Of a DNA stretch of 40,669 bases, positions 16,887 through 25,501 are shown piece by piece (position 1 is the first letter of the stretch; every line of letters starts with the position of its first letter). This DNA comes from DASQHY01 sp035602605 (GTDB lineage Bacteria > Acidobacteriota > Terriglobia > Acidiferrales > UBA7541). A model generated the notes under the pieces. It saw only the letters and a program-made list of their open reading frames with translations, ran no database searches and was not told where the DNA came from. The position numbers were made by a program, and so were the translations under genes. The stretch covers positions 1 to 40,669 of the forward strand of contig DATNLZ010000099.1 of the NCBI GenBank assembly GCA_035602605.1, in the 5' to 3' direction.

Positions 16887-17285
16887 GTTTTCCCCTCCCT
16901 TGGCCTGTTTAGATGCACGACACCGGCCATATGCTTCACGCCCTGGCCGCATCACTATTGGAACGCTAACTGCTCTTGCCGGCCATGGTACGGTCGGGGC
17001 GTTTCAGGCAAACAAGTCTCCTAGTACTTGCTTGCTCCCCCCAGCACAAACGGTACAACCTAACTAACCGATTGATTACAAACAGCTTATATCGAACCAC
17101 CGGGGCGAGCAGTAACCTTCTCAACATTGGCCACAAACCGGCCACAAACTGGTCTGACCGGGCGCCCGCGGGGACCCGTCACAATCGGTGTTCAGGACCT
17201 ATCAGGATCCAATAGATCCTCAGGCAGGTAATACGCTGAGTAAAGGTAAGGTAAGGTAAGGTAGGGTTGTATCCGCTGATTTTCT
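16887..17285. other. Intergenic region of about 400 bases
   Basis: No gene, tRNA or known RNA was recognised. It holds a (GGTAA)4 tract at 17245-17264 and a hairpin AGGATC/GATCCT at 17204-17220. GGCCACAAAC occurs twice in tandem near 17132-17150. Confidence 0.5.
17245..17264. repeat. Pentanucleotide microsatellite, (GGTAA) x4
   Basis: Four GGTAA units, the last being GGTAG, lie 21 bases beyond the stop of the leftward gene at 17286. Such a tract can change length by slippage, but here it is outside coding sequence. Confidence 0.85.
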
Positions 17286-17900
17286 TTAAACTTCCAATCC
17301 AGTTCCTTCACCGCTCTTCAACTTCTTGACCAGGCCGCTCCTCACAAGCCATGCCAAAGTCTCAATAAAGAAGTTCCTCGAGTAGTGTGCACGCTTCGCT
17401 TCCGGCCAATCGAGCATCGTCCGATGCCGAACCAGCGTGATGAACTGGTCTGTGTACAAGGCGAAGCGTGGCGCTCGATGCGTCAACCAGCCAATGTAGA
17501 TATGGGTTTTTCTTAGCAGGCTCCCGGGCGCCTCCACGAGCCGAGCGTGCTCGGCACCGCCGGGCTCGGCAAACCAAGCAAATACTGAACACTCCGGAAC
17601 CTCCAGTTTCAAATGGCCGTATTTCCCCGCACTCCGTATGTACCCCACAAAGAATCCATACGGTGCTTGCAGTCTTTTATTCCGATGGTTCTTGAGTCTT
17701 TGCTTGACAGCCGTTTCCGGCGCAACAAACCAGTAACCCTGCAGTTCTTCCTCCCGAACCTTCCTCGGCGGGTATCCCCGTAAATATGGCTCCGACAGCG
17801 CAGCGATCCAACGGAGATCCCCTCGCGGCTCGGTCTTGTGAGTTGGCTCGGGCTGTGCGGGCAACGCCGCAGGAAACGTTTTAATTTTTCGGTTGCGCAT
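17286..17900 (-). CDS. Hypothetical protein, 204 residues
   Basis: Not recognised. It starts at ATG 17900 with a basic, proline-rich N-terminus (about 1-30). A mixed domain with many aromatic residues follows ('LQGYWFVAPETAVKQRLKNHR', 'YGFFVGYIRSAGKYGHLKL', 'HIYIGWLTHRAPRFALYTDQ'). There is no signal peptide and no membrane segment, and the protein is basic overall. Length, composition and its lone frame over 600 bases support a real gene. The next gene (17997) runs in the opposite direction about 100 bases away, so the two share a divergent promoter region. The function is unknown. Confidence 0.7.
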   Translation of the reverse strand: MRNRKIKTFPAALPAQPEPTHKTEPRGDLRWIAALSEPYLRGYPPRKVREEELQGYWFVAPETAVKQRLKNHRNKRLQAPYGFFVGYIRSAGKYGHLKLEVPECSVFAWFAEPGGAEHARLVEAPGSLLRKTHIYIGWLTHRAPRFALYTDQFITLVRHRTMLDWPEAKRAHYSRNFFIETLAWLVRSGLVKKLKSGEGTGLEV

Positions 17901-17996
17901 TTTTTCCTTGACCTTCGCTGTTTTCCCGGCGTTTCGTGTTTGTCGATTGTTCTCGTATACTATCCCGGCACGACAAGCTGTTCCCAGGTACCGGTC

Positions 17997-18467
17997 ATGG
18001 CGTACACCTCGGAGTCCGCGCGGCCCCGCGACTTCGGTCTGGCCTGGCTCCTGCTCTGCTTGGCCTTCCTAGCCCACGTCATCGATGAAGCTTGGTCAAA
18101 CTTTCTCTCCGTTTATAACCCTGCCGTTCTGGCTTTACGCCTCCGTAACCCATGGTTTCCGATGCCGGTTTTCGAATTCCGCGAATGGCTTATCGGCCTG
18201 ATCGCCGTAAATCTATTTTTTCTGGCACTCACACCCTTTGCGTTGCGCAATTCCCGTTGGTTGCGCCCGCTTGCGTATTTTTTTGCCGCGATTCATTTTC
18301 TCAATGGCATAGGGCACACCCTTGGGACAATGTTCGGCAGCCCGTTCCCGGAGGTCCACTTCCCTCACCCCGTGCCCGGCTTCTACTCCTCCCCTCTGCT
18401 CATCGCTGCCTCAATGTATCTCTTTATAAGCCTTCGTCGTTCAACTCTCTCTCGTAAGACGACGTGA
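17997..18467 (+). CDS. HXXEE-type small integral membrane protein
   Basis: A 156-residue protein starting at ATG 17997; the frame is open upstream, but that part overlaps the divergent gene. Four or five hydrophobic helices fill the chain. The first helix contains 'HVIDEAW', and a later one contains 'FLNGIGHTLGTMF'. This pattern of conserved His and acidic residues inside membrane helices matches the HXXEE family, which is described but has no known function. The family call rests on the motif only. Confidence 0.7.
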   Translation: MAYTSESARPRDFGLAWLLLCLAFLAHVIDEAWSNFLSVYNPAVLALRLRNPWFPMPVFEFREWLIGLIAVNLFFLALTPFALRNSRWLRPLAYFFAAIHFLNGIGHTLGTMFGSPFPEVHFPHPVPGFYSSPLLIAASMYLFISLRRSTLSRKTT

Positions 18468-18615
18468 AGGGGCTCGGTAACCGCACGGTAGGCCCCCCCC
18501 CGAAACCGAGCGTACAAATGGAACTAAGTGTTTGCGGGCTCTACGTAAATTGGGTTTAGGGTAGGAGTAGAAGCGTCCAACCGAAGATGATATGGATCCG
18601 CGCTTTGCGATCGCG

Positions 18616-19533
18616 TCAGTCAGGGTTTTTCTTGTTTGTCTTTTCGTGTTGCCTTTTCCGTTGCCCGTTTTCGTGCTCCAGCGCCCGCCGCGCCGCTTCA
18701 AGTTCCTTCCGTTCTTTCTGCCCCACCTTAGGATATTCCAGCTGCAAAGCTTCGAGCGTTTCTACAATAGCCTTGGCAACAATCAGCCTGGTTACCCATT
18801 TGTGATCCGCCGGCACCACATACCACGGCGCACACTCGGTAGCCGTATTCTGAATCATCTGCTCGTACGCATCCATATAATCATCCCAGCACTGACGTTC
18901 CGCGACGTCCGCCGCCGAAAACTTCCAGTTTTTCTCCGGTTCCTCGAGCCGCTTCAAAAACCTTTTTTTCTGCTCCTTCTTTGAGAGGTTCAGATAAAAT
19001 TTCAGGGTAATGATTCCGTTTCGCCTTAGGTACCTTTCGAATGCGTTGATATCTTTGTAGCGTTGTTCCCAGATATTTTTGGTCACGAGTCCCGGTGGCA
19101 GCTTCTGTTTCTCGAGCAGCTCCGGGTGCACCTTCACCACCAGCACTTCCTCGTAATACGAGCGGTTAAAAATACCGATTCGCCCGCGCGGCGGCAAATT
19201 ACGCACCGCTCGCCAAAGAAAATCGTGATCGAGTTCTTCCGCCGATGGAACTTTAAATGCCGTTACCTGGCAAGCCTGGGGATTCACGCCGGACATCACG
19301 TGCTTGATCGTACTGTCTTTCCCTGCCCCATCCATCGCTTGCAGGATCACCAGGAGAGCCCAGCAATCCCGCGCAAAAAGCCTGTCTTGAAGAGTACTGA
19401 GTTGGAGGGTGCCTTCTTCGAGGGCGTATAGCGCCTGTTTTTTGGACTTGACCCCCAGCGTCACCGCCGGGTCATAGTCCTTCAGCCGGAAGTCGCTTCC
19501 CTTCTCGACTCGGAATTTCTTCGTGATGCTCAT
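18616..19533 (-). CDS. Polyphosphate kinase 2 family protein (PPK2)
   Basis: A 305-residue cytoplasmic enzyme. The P-loop 'AMDGAGKDSTIKH' lies at about 66-78 and the lid/second phosphate block 'FNRSYYEEVLVVKVHPE' at about 122-137, both diagnostic of PPK2. The family moves phosphate between polyphosphate and nucleoside mono- or diphosphates. Single-domain proteins of this length are often class III or class I, and class cannot be fixed by eye. The C-terminus is a long Lys/Arg/Glu-rich helix. ATG 19533 has no strong ribosome site. The acyl-CoA dehydrogenase gene ends 41 bases upstream on the same strand, so a joint transcript is possible. Confidence 0.94.
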   Translation of the reverse strand: MSITKKFRVEKGSDFRLKDYDPAVTLGVKSKKQALYALEEGTLQLSTLQDRLFARDCWALLVILQAMDGAGKDSTIKHVMSGVNPQACQVTAFKVPSAEELDHDFLWRAVRNLPPRGRIGIFNRSYYEEVLVVKVHPELLEKQKLPPGLVTKNIWEQRYKDINAFERYLRRNGIITLKFYLNLSKKEQKKRFLKRLEEPEKNWKFSAADVAERQCWDDYMDAYEQMIQNTATECAPWYVVPADHKWVTRLIVAKAIVETLEALQLEYPKVGQKERKELEAARRALEHENGQRKRQHEKTNKKNPD

Positions 19534-19574
19534 TTAAGCTGGCGAGATTCTGTGGCCTGGCAGCTTGCTTGCCC

Positions 19575-21395
19575 TTATCGGCCTTCAAACGGATAACGGT
19601 CACCTGTCTGCACCGCCGCCGCTACTCTTCGTCGCAGCGCGATCGTATCCACTGCGGCGCGCTTCGCAAATCGCTTGAGTACCGCAAGCTGCGTTGTGAG
19701 CATGTCGCCCTCATGCACCGCGGCTAAGGCCCGCCGCGCATCTTTCTCAATGCGATCGCCGGCGTCATAAATAAATACCCGCACCGCGTCCACCATCGCC
19801 GGCGATGCCGCTTCCCCGCCTCTGGTGACGGCCTTCTGCGCTCGCAGCAGCAATGATTCCATCGCGTAAATTTCCATCACCACATTCGCCAGCGCCCCCA
19901 CCAGCTCTTGTTCCTCCGCCAGTTTCTCGCGATACTTCAGCACCGCTCCCCCGGCCGCCTGCAAAAATATTTTCTTGGCGTTGGCCACCGCCCGCGCTTC
20001 CTCCGCCAATGGCCCCGGCGCCGCTTCCTCAAACGACGGCCCTGCCAAAATCTCTTCTTGCAGCTTTTGACCCGCCGCCATCAAAGGCAGCGTGCCGCTC
20101 ATGGCCCGCTTCATCAGCATCTGAACGATCAGCAGTCGATTAATTTCGTTGGTGCCTTCGAAAATCCGGTTGATCCTGCTGTCGCGGTATGCCCGCGACA
20201 CCGGATACTCCTCGTGATACCCGTAGCCGCCGAAGATTTGTACCGCCTCATCTACCACGTAATCCAGCGCCTCGCTCCCATACACTTTCAAAATCGAGCT
20301 CTCGATCGCGTATTCTTCGAGCACCTTCATCATCTGCTGGGTCTTGTCTGCCGTGGAAGCAGCCGGGCTGCCATTCCCCGCAACGGCCGCGACCGCCGCC
20401 TCAATGACTCCTGCACCTCGGTACACCATTGACTCCACCGCAAGAATTCGAATCGCCATCTCACCGAGCTTTTCGCGGATCAATCCAAATTCGCCAATCG
20501 ATTTACCGAAAGCCTTTCGCTCCGTCGCGTATTTTGCCGAGACGCCCAGCACGTTCTTCGCGCCGCCCATGCACGCCACGCCCAGCGTGAATCTGCCGGA
20601 GTTGAGTGTGTTGAACGCCACCACATGACCGCGCCCGATCTCATGAAGTAAATTCTCCTTGGGCACCTTGCAGTTCTCGAGAAAAATTGGTGTCGTCGAG
20701 CTCCCGTGAATCCCCATTTTGTGTTCTTCAGCGCCCACGGAAAATCCCGGCGCCCCGCGGTCTACCAGGAACGCAGTAAACTTCTCGCCGTTTACCTTCG
20801 CAAACACCGTGTATACGTCGGCGAATCCCCCGTTGGTTATCCACATCTTCTGTCCATTCAAAATCCAATACTTACCGTCCGGCGAAAGCTCCGCGCGTGT
20901 ACGTGAATTTTGGGCATCCGATCCCGCCTGCGGCTCCGACAGGCAGTACGCAGCCAGAAACTCACCGCTGACCATTTTGGGAAGATATTTCTTCTTCTGT
21001 TCTTCTGTGCCGAAATAGAGAATGGGCACTGTCCCAATCCCGGAATGCGCCCCATAGGCCCCTGAAAAAGACGCATAAATGGAAATTTTCTCGATCAAGC
21101 GGGTCGCTGAAATCTTGTCGAGCCCGCTTCCCCCGTACGCTTCCGGCACTTCGGTGCAGAGCAGGCCCAGGTCGCCGGCCTTTTTCACCAGTGAAGGCAG
21201 CAGGCCCGGCTTTTTTTCCTCGAGCTCTTTCACCTGCGGCAGCACTTCCTTGGTTACGAATTCTTCCGCCGTCTGCCCGATCAGCTTTTGATCGTCGGTC
21301 AGATCCGCCGGCGAAAAAATCTCCTCTGGTCGAGCAGTCTCAAGCAAAAAACTCCCGCCTTTAGCCACTGTTCCCGTAATCGCCGTTGTCGCCAT
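19575..21395 (-). CDS. Acyl-CoA dehydrogenase (long, VLCAD/ACAD9-like)
   Basis: A 606-residue FAD enzyme for the first oxidation step of fatty acyl-CoA breakdown. The start ATG 21395 follows a perfect GGAGG. Seen motifs: 'AYCLSEPQAGSDAQNSRT' (FAD/substrate loop), 'WITNGGFADVYTVFAK', and 'RIFEGTNEINRLLIVQ', where Glu of EGTNE is the usual catalytic base. The protein is about 200 residues longer than short-chain members. The extra C-terminal helical domain (about 430-606) is typical of very-long-chain types, which use it for dimer or membrane contact. No electron-transfer flavoprotein genes are nearby. Confidence 0.96.
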   Translation of the reverse strand: MATTAITGTVAKGGSFLLETARPEEIFSPADLTDDQKLIGQTAEEFVTKEVLPQVKELEEKKPGLLPSLVKKAGDLGLLCTEVPEAYGGSGLDKISATRLIEKISIYASFSGAYGAHSGIGTVPILYFGTEEQKKKYLPKMVSGEFLAAYCLSEPQAGSDAQNSRTRAELSPDGKYWILNGQKMWITNGGFADVYTVFAKVNGEKFTAFLVDRGAPGFSVGAEEHKMGIHGSSTTPIFLENCKVPKENLLHEIGRGHVVAFNTLNSGRFTLGVACMGGAKNVLGVSAKYATERKAFGKSIGEFGLIREKLGEMAIRILAVESMVYRGAGVIEAAVAAVAGNGSPAASTADKTQQMMKVLEEYAIESSILKVYGSEALDYVVDEAVQIFGGYGYHEEYPVSRAYRDSRINRIFEGTNEINRLLIVQMLMKRAMSGTLPLMAAGQKLQEEILAGPSFEEAAPGPLAEEARAVANAKKIFLQAAGGAVLKYREKLAEEQELVGALANVVMEIYAMESLLLRAQKAVTRGGEAASPAMVDAVRVFIYDAGDRIEKDARRALAAVHEGDMLTTQLAVLKRFAKRAAVDTIALRRRVAAAVQTGDRYPFEGR

Positions 21396-21450
21396 GTCGT
21401 CCTCCTAGCACATTCCCTCGAGTTCTTGAATTCTCCTGTAGCCGCGACCT

Positions 21451-21903
21451 TTAACCCCGCGCTGCTTCTTCGATCTGCTCAATATAGTTCTCGGGTAAAC
21501 CGTGCTCCTTAGCTCCGTCAATAATCTTCTGCAGATAATGAGGCGCTGGTCTCAGCCCCTTCTCAATTTTCGTCGCGATATACACTTGCGCATTCACTTT
21601 TCTTCCAGCGCCTTCGGTAACCGCAACCTCGATCCGCCGGTAATGCACGGGCGCGCCTTCGAACCTATCCATCGAGCGGAACGCCACCTCCGGAATTTTG
21701 TAGAGAACGCCGTGCACGGTTCTCCCGGACGCCGGGTGAACGTTGGCCTCTCCGGTTCCCCCCCGCGCTTTTTTGTTGAATAACATCTCGTAATTTTCCA
21801 GGTGCGCTTCGTGCTCTTCGAATATTTGTCCCGCGCGGGTGAGCATTTGTGCGCGGTTCATGTTGCTTCCATAGGCGAAATACCATGCTGTCGTTTGTCC
21901 CAT
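21451..21903 (-). CDS. Gamma-glutamylcyclotransferase-like (AIG2/GGCT family) protein
   Basis: A 150-residue protein starting at ATG 21903, the start nearest the family N-terminus; an upstream ATG at 21990 adds a basic stretch unlike the family. The substrate-binding loop 'FAYGSNMN' lies near residue 9, and 'RSMDRFEGAP.HYRR' carries the expected catalytic Glu. The family makes 5-oxoproline from gamma-glutamyl compounds, but many bacterial members have unknown substrates. It lies just upstream of the acyl-CoA dehydrogenase on the same strand. Confidence 0.88.
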   Translation of the reverse strand: MGQTTAWYFAYGSNMNRAQMLTRAGQIFEEHEAHLENYEMLFNKKARGGTGEANVHPASGRTVHGVLYKIPEVAFRSMDRFEGAPVHYRRIEVAVTEGAGRKVNAQVYIATKIEKGLRPAPHYLQKIIDGAKEHGLPENYIEQIEEAARG

Positions 21904-22106
21904 TGGTACGTTCTTCTTTTTTAGCGGTGGCTTCCCTTTGCTAGCTTTTTCATGTTTATCAAGCGATCTGAGCGCAACACCGCGCACCACAGTGAGGTGT
22001 ACTGATTCTACTCGTCCACGCCCAACCTGTGCAATTCGACTCGTGCATACTCATTACTGCCTGAGCTGTCGGACGTTTGGTCACTGGAATGTTCATTTAT
22101 GCAGCT

Positions 22107-23108
22107 CTACTGGCCAGGGCTCTTGCGAACCTTCCCGCCCCACGTCAACCGGAGCGTGGCCGCAGCTGCCGCGTAGCGAACCTCTTCTTTGGCATCGTCC
22201 ATCGCTTCGGCGGCAGCTTTAATTAAAGTGGGATCTCCCCTTTTTGCGATGGCCTTCATTACTGCGACGCGCACAATGATGTTCTTGTCGGTCGCACCGA
22301 CCAGCAGCGCCTTGCTGCTGAGCGGATCTGGATCGTCAGCCAGCGCCCTGGCGGCCGCCGCGCGTACCGGTGACGGATCCTTTTTTGTCAGCATTTGAAT
22401 TGCTTCATAACCTGGCGCTGCAAAGGGAATGAATCCGATGCCTTGCTCCAATGCGAACTCCGCAGCCTTCATCGGATCTTTTAGCTCATCGAGTTGCTGT
22501 CCAATCATGCCGCCGCCCTTTCGTTCGCCAGTCAGCACCTCGTAGTACACCTCATAACCTAAATTGTTCTTGAGCAGTAAGAGTGACCTGGCTGCCGCTA
22601 GCGCAACGGAAATCTTTTCATCCTCGGCGGCCTTTACTAATTTGGGCACAGATTTTGTCGATCGCATTTCGCCCAAGGCCAAAGCGGCCGCCGCGCGAAC
22701 CTGCGCTTCACCGTCCACAAGTGCGCTCTCCGCCAGCTCCACCACCTCGGACCTTGGCGGCAGCAATCCCAACGCATCAACGGCTCTGGAACGCTTTCCT
22801 CGATCCTTCTCTTTCGCGCCGTTCCTCAGAATCTCCCAAGCCTTCTTCTCGCGTTCTTCTCGCGAAAGTTCTTTCAGAGTCGCTCCGATTTTCGTTTCTT
22901 TCTCCGGCTCTTGTAGGGGTGCTTTTTGAGCTGCCTTGGTTTCCGCCGGGTTCTTCGCCGGCCACGCCTGCGCCGGCTGATTTTCTTTCTTCTTCTCCTG
23001 AGCGCTCGGCGCCGTTTCTTTTTTAGCTTCCTGGGCAAGCACCGGATTCTGTATCGCGAATAACGCGAGCAGAACGCAAACATTTCGCGGAACCCGAACG
23101 GTCTTCAT
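22107..23108 (-). CDS. Secreted HEAT-repeat protein
   Basis: A 333-residue protein starting at ATG 23108 behind GGAGG, preferred over ATG 23159. A signal peptide ends near 'NPVLAQ'. A low-complexity Glu/Lys/Ala/Pro-rich stretch follows (about 26-80). From about 95 to 325 there are HEAT/PBS-type helical repeats ('QVRAAAALALGEMRS', 'SVALAAARSLLLL', 'PVRAAAARALADD', 'EVRYAAAAATLRL'). HEAT repeats serve as protein-binding scaffolds; no enzyme motif is present. The gene is divergent from hslV. The partner is unknown. Confidence 0.88.
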   Translation of the reverse strand: MKTVRVPRNVCVLLALFAIQNPVLAQEAKKETAPSAQEKKKENQPAQAWPAKNPAETKAAQKAPLQEPEKETKIGATLKELSREEREKKAWEILRNGAKEKDRGKRSRAVDALGLLPPRSEVVELAESALVDGEAQVRAAAALALGEMRSTKSVPKLVKAAEDEKISVALAAARSLLLLKNNLGYEVYYEVLTGERKGGGMIGQQLDELKDPMKAAEFALEQGIGFIPFAAPGYEAIQMLTKKDPSPVRAAAARALADDPDPLSSKALLVGATDKNIIVRVAVMKAIAKRGDPTLIKAAAEAMDDAKEEVRYAAAAATLRLTWGGKVRKSPGQ

Positions 23109-23309
23109 GCGCGTCCTCCGCTGAACATTGCCCTGCGCAAATTCATCTTCGTATTCCAAGCCCCGTCACTCCAGCCCTTCCGCGCTCCCAGGATGCGGTA
23201 TGAGGTTATCGCATTATCCGTCCGGCCCATTCATTTTATATTTACCTTCTCCAGATAACTGCGTACTCCCTTGCAACGTAACGTTGCGCGCGATTTTCCG
23301 TGTTGTCTT

Positions 23310-23339
23310 TTGGCCACGGCTGCGCGCTCGCTGTATAAT
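23310..23339 (+). promoter_or_regulatory. Putative sigma-70 promoter of hslVU
   Basis: A perfect TATAAT at 23334-23339 is preceded after 18 bases by TTGGCC at 23310-23315, a partial -35 match. Transcription would begin near 23346, which argues for ATG 23388 rather than ATG 23346 as the hslV start. Confidence 0.45.
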
Positions 23340-23387
23340 GGCGGGATGCGAATCAGTCGGGATGGCGACTTGAAGCAACACAAAACG

Positions 23388-23912
23388 ATGCATGGCACAA
23401 CGGTGCTATGCGTTCGACGCGAAAATAAAGTAGTGATGGTTGCCGATGGACAGGTGACCATGGGCGACCATGTGATGAAGCACACCGCAAAAAAACTTCG
23501 TCGCTTGTATAATGACAAGGTGCTTGCAGGTTTTGCAGGCTCCACCGCCGATGCCATGTCCCTTTTCGAACGTTTTGAAAATAAGTTGCAGGAGCATCAT
23601 GGAAATCTGCAACGGGCTGCTGTGGAGTTGGCCAAAGACTGGCGCAAGGACCGCGCGCTGCGCCATCTCGAGGCGTTGCTGGTCGTGGCCGACGCCAAAG
23701 GCACTTTCCTGATTTCTGGCAATGGCGATGTAATCGAGCCCGACGATGGCGTCTGTGCGATCGGCTCCGGTGGAGCTTTTGCGCTTTCCGCGGCCCGCGC
23801 TCTTGCCAAACACACCAAGCTGGGGGCGAAAGAGCTGGCTCAGGAAGCAATGAGTGTTGCCAGCGAAATTTGTATCTATACCAATGAAAATTTCACGGTT
23901 GAAGAATTGTAG
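23388..23912 (+). CDS. hslV: ATP-dependent protease proteolytic subunit HslV
   Basis: A 174-residue threonine peptidase that forms the ring-shaped chamber of the HslUV protease in the cytoplasm. ATG 23388 gives 'MHGTTVLCVRR', placing the catalytic Thr near the N-terminus as in the family after processing. An in-frame ATG at 23346 would add 14 residues and coincides with the predicted transcription start. 'DGQVTMGDHVMKHTAKK', 'LAGFAGSTADA' and 'IEPDDGVCAIGSGG' are HslV landmarks, and the length fits. hslU follows 98 bases downstream. Confidence 0.96.
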   Translation: MHGTTVLCVRRENKVVMVADGQVTMGDHVMKHTAKKLRRLYNDKVLAGFAGSTADAMSLFERFENKLQEHHGNLQRAAVELAKDWRKDRALRHLEALLVVADAKGTFLISGNGDVIEPDDGVCAIGSGGAFALSAARALAKHTKLGAKELAQEAMSVASEICIYTNENFTVEEL

Positions 23913-24010
23913 CCACTAGGAACTTTTGAGTTTCACAGCATTTTTTGTCGCGCAATCGAGTGCTCAACAACTCGAATGCCAGAGACAACGAATGGCCGAA
24001 AAGAGAAGCA

Positions 24011-25456
24011 ATGACCACCAAATCTGAAAAAGATCTTGTGTACGTTCCCGGAGGCAACGGTACGCCACAGCAAGCCGAGCCCGAGGCCCTGCCGTCGTTC
24101 GATGAGCTCACGCCGCGCGAAATCGTGGTCGAGCTCGACAAATACATCGTCGGACAGGCTGCCGCGAAAAGGGCGGTAGCGGTCGCACTCCGCAACCGCG
24201 TCCGTCGCCAGAAGCTCGCTCCGGAAATCGCCGAAGAAGTCCTGCCGAAAAACATCTTGATGATCGGCCCCACCGGTGTAGGCAAGACCGAAATCGCCCG
24301 CCGCCTTGCGCGCTTGGCTGGCTGCCCCTTCGTAAAAGTGGAAGCCTCGAAGTACACCGAGGTAGGTTACGTAGGCCGCGATGTCGAATCGATGGTCCGC
24401 GATCTTGTCGAAACCTCCATTGACATGGTGCGCGAAGAAAAACTCGACGAAGTGGCCGAGCGTGCCGAGCAATCCGCCGAGGAGCGTGTCCTCGATCTTC
24501 TGCTTCCCCCCGCTTCGCCTCAAGCGACGCAAATCAGCTCTTCTGCTGCCTCCGACGCGGCGCATCGCGAGCACGAAGGACGGACCCGAGACAAATTGCG
24601 CGCGCAACTTCGCGAAGGCAAGCTCGACCAGCGTATTGTCGAAGTCGAGGTTCGCGAACGCTCCATGCCATCGTTCGAAATCATCTCCAATCAGGGCGTC
24701 GAGGAGATGGACGTTAACATCAAAGACATGCTTTCAGGCTTCTTTGGGCAACAGAAAAAAAAGCGCAAGATGACCGTCGCGGAAGCTTTTGACTACTTGA
24801 TCCAGGAAGAAGAAAACAAACTCATCGACATGGATCAGGTGACCCGCATCGCTGTCGAGCGTGCCGAGCAGATGGGAATTATTTTCATCGACGAGATCGA
24901 CAAAATTGCCGGACGCGAATCCGGCCATGGCCCAGACGTTTCTCGCGAAGGCGTACAACGCGATATTCTTCCAATCGTCGAAGGCACTACCGTCAACACA
25001 CGTTACGGGATGATCCGCACCGACCACATTCTGTTCATCGCCGCTGGCGCGTTTCACGTCACGAAGCCATCCGACCTCATCCCCGAGCTGCAGGGCCGCT
25101 TGCCGATTCGCGTCGAGCTTCAATCGCTCGGCGAAGCTGACTTTATCCGCATTCTAACTGAGCCCAAGAACGCGCTGATCAAGCAGTACACTGCTCTGCT
25201 CGAGACCGAAGCCGTCAAGCTGAGCTTCACCGACGATGCCATCGCTGCCCTCGCGCGCTTTGCCACCTCGGTCAACGAGCAAACCGAAAACATCGGCGCG
25301 CGCCGCCTGCACACCATTCTAGAAAAAGTGCTCGACGAAATTTCTTTCGAAGCGCCTGAGTTAAAAAAGAAGACCGTGAAAATCGACGCAGCCTACGTCA
25401 CCAAACAGCTCGCCGACATTGTCAAAAATCAAGACTTGAGCCGCTACATCCTCTGA
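24011..25456 (+). CDS. hslU: ATP-dependent protease ATPase subunit HslU
   Basis: A 481-residue AAA+ unfoldase that feeds proteins to HslV. ATG 24011 follows AAGAGAAG and is preferred over the frame opening at 23945. The Walker A 'GPTGVGKTE' is at 86-94, the Walker B 'IIFIDEIDK' has Asp294-Glu295, and 'VEASKYTEVGYVGRDVESMV' is the pore region. The inserted I domain lies between about residues 110 and 250. The C-terminus ends 'DLSRYIL', as needed to dock into HslV. The N-terminus has about 25 extra residues before 'LTPREIVVELDKYIVGQ'. Confidence 0.98.
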   Translation: MTTKSEKDLVYVPGGNGTPQQAEPEALPSFDELTPREIVVELDKYIVGQAAAKRAVAVALRNRVRRQKLAPEIAEEVLPKNILMIGPTGVGKTEIARRLARLAGCPFVKVEASKYTEVGYVGRDVESMVRDLVETSIDMVREEKLDEVAERAEQSAEERVLDLLLPPASPQATQISSSAASDAAHREHEGRTRDKLRAQLREGKLDQRIVEVEVRERSMPSFEIISNQGVEEMDVNIKDMLSGFFGQQKKKRKMTVAEAFDYLIQEEENKLIDMDQVTRIAVERAEQMGIIFIDEIDKIAGRESGHGPDVSREGVQRDILPIVEGTTVNTRYGMIRTDHILFIAAGAFHVTKPSDLIPELQGRLPIRVELQSLGEADFIRILTEPKNALIKQYTALLETEAVKLSFTDDAIAALARFATSVNEQTENIGARRLHTILEKVLDEISFEAPELKKKTVKIDAAYVTKQLADIVKNQDLSRYIL

Positions 25457-25501
25457 TACCATCCAACACTCGTAATGGACGCGCATCCCCTAGTAAGCTT
25501 G

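Noticed and set aside
6858..17071. Similar 23-base stretches at 6858-6880 and 17049-17071 (19 of 23 bases)
   Set aside because: In 40 kb on both strands this many matches are expected by chance, and the contexts differ in orientation.
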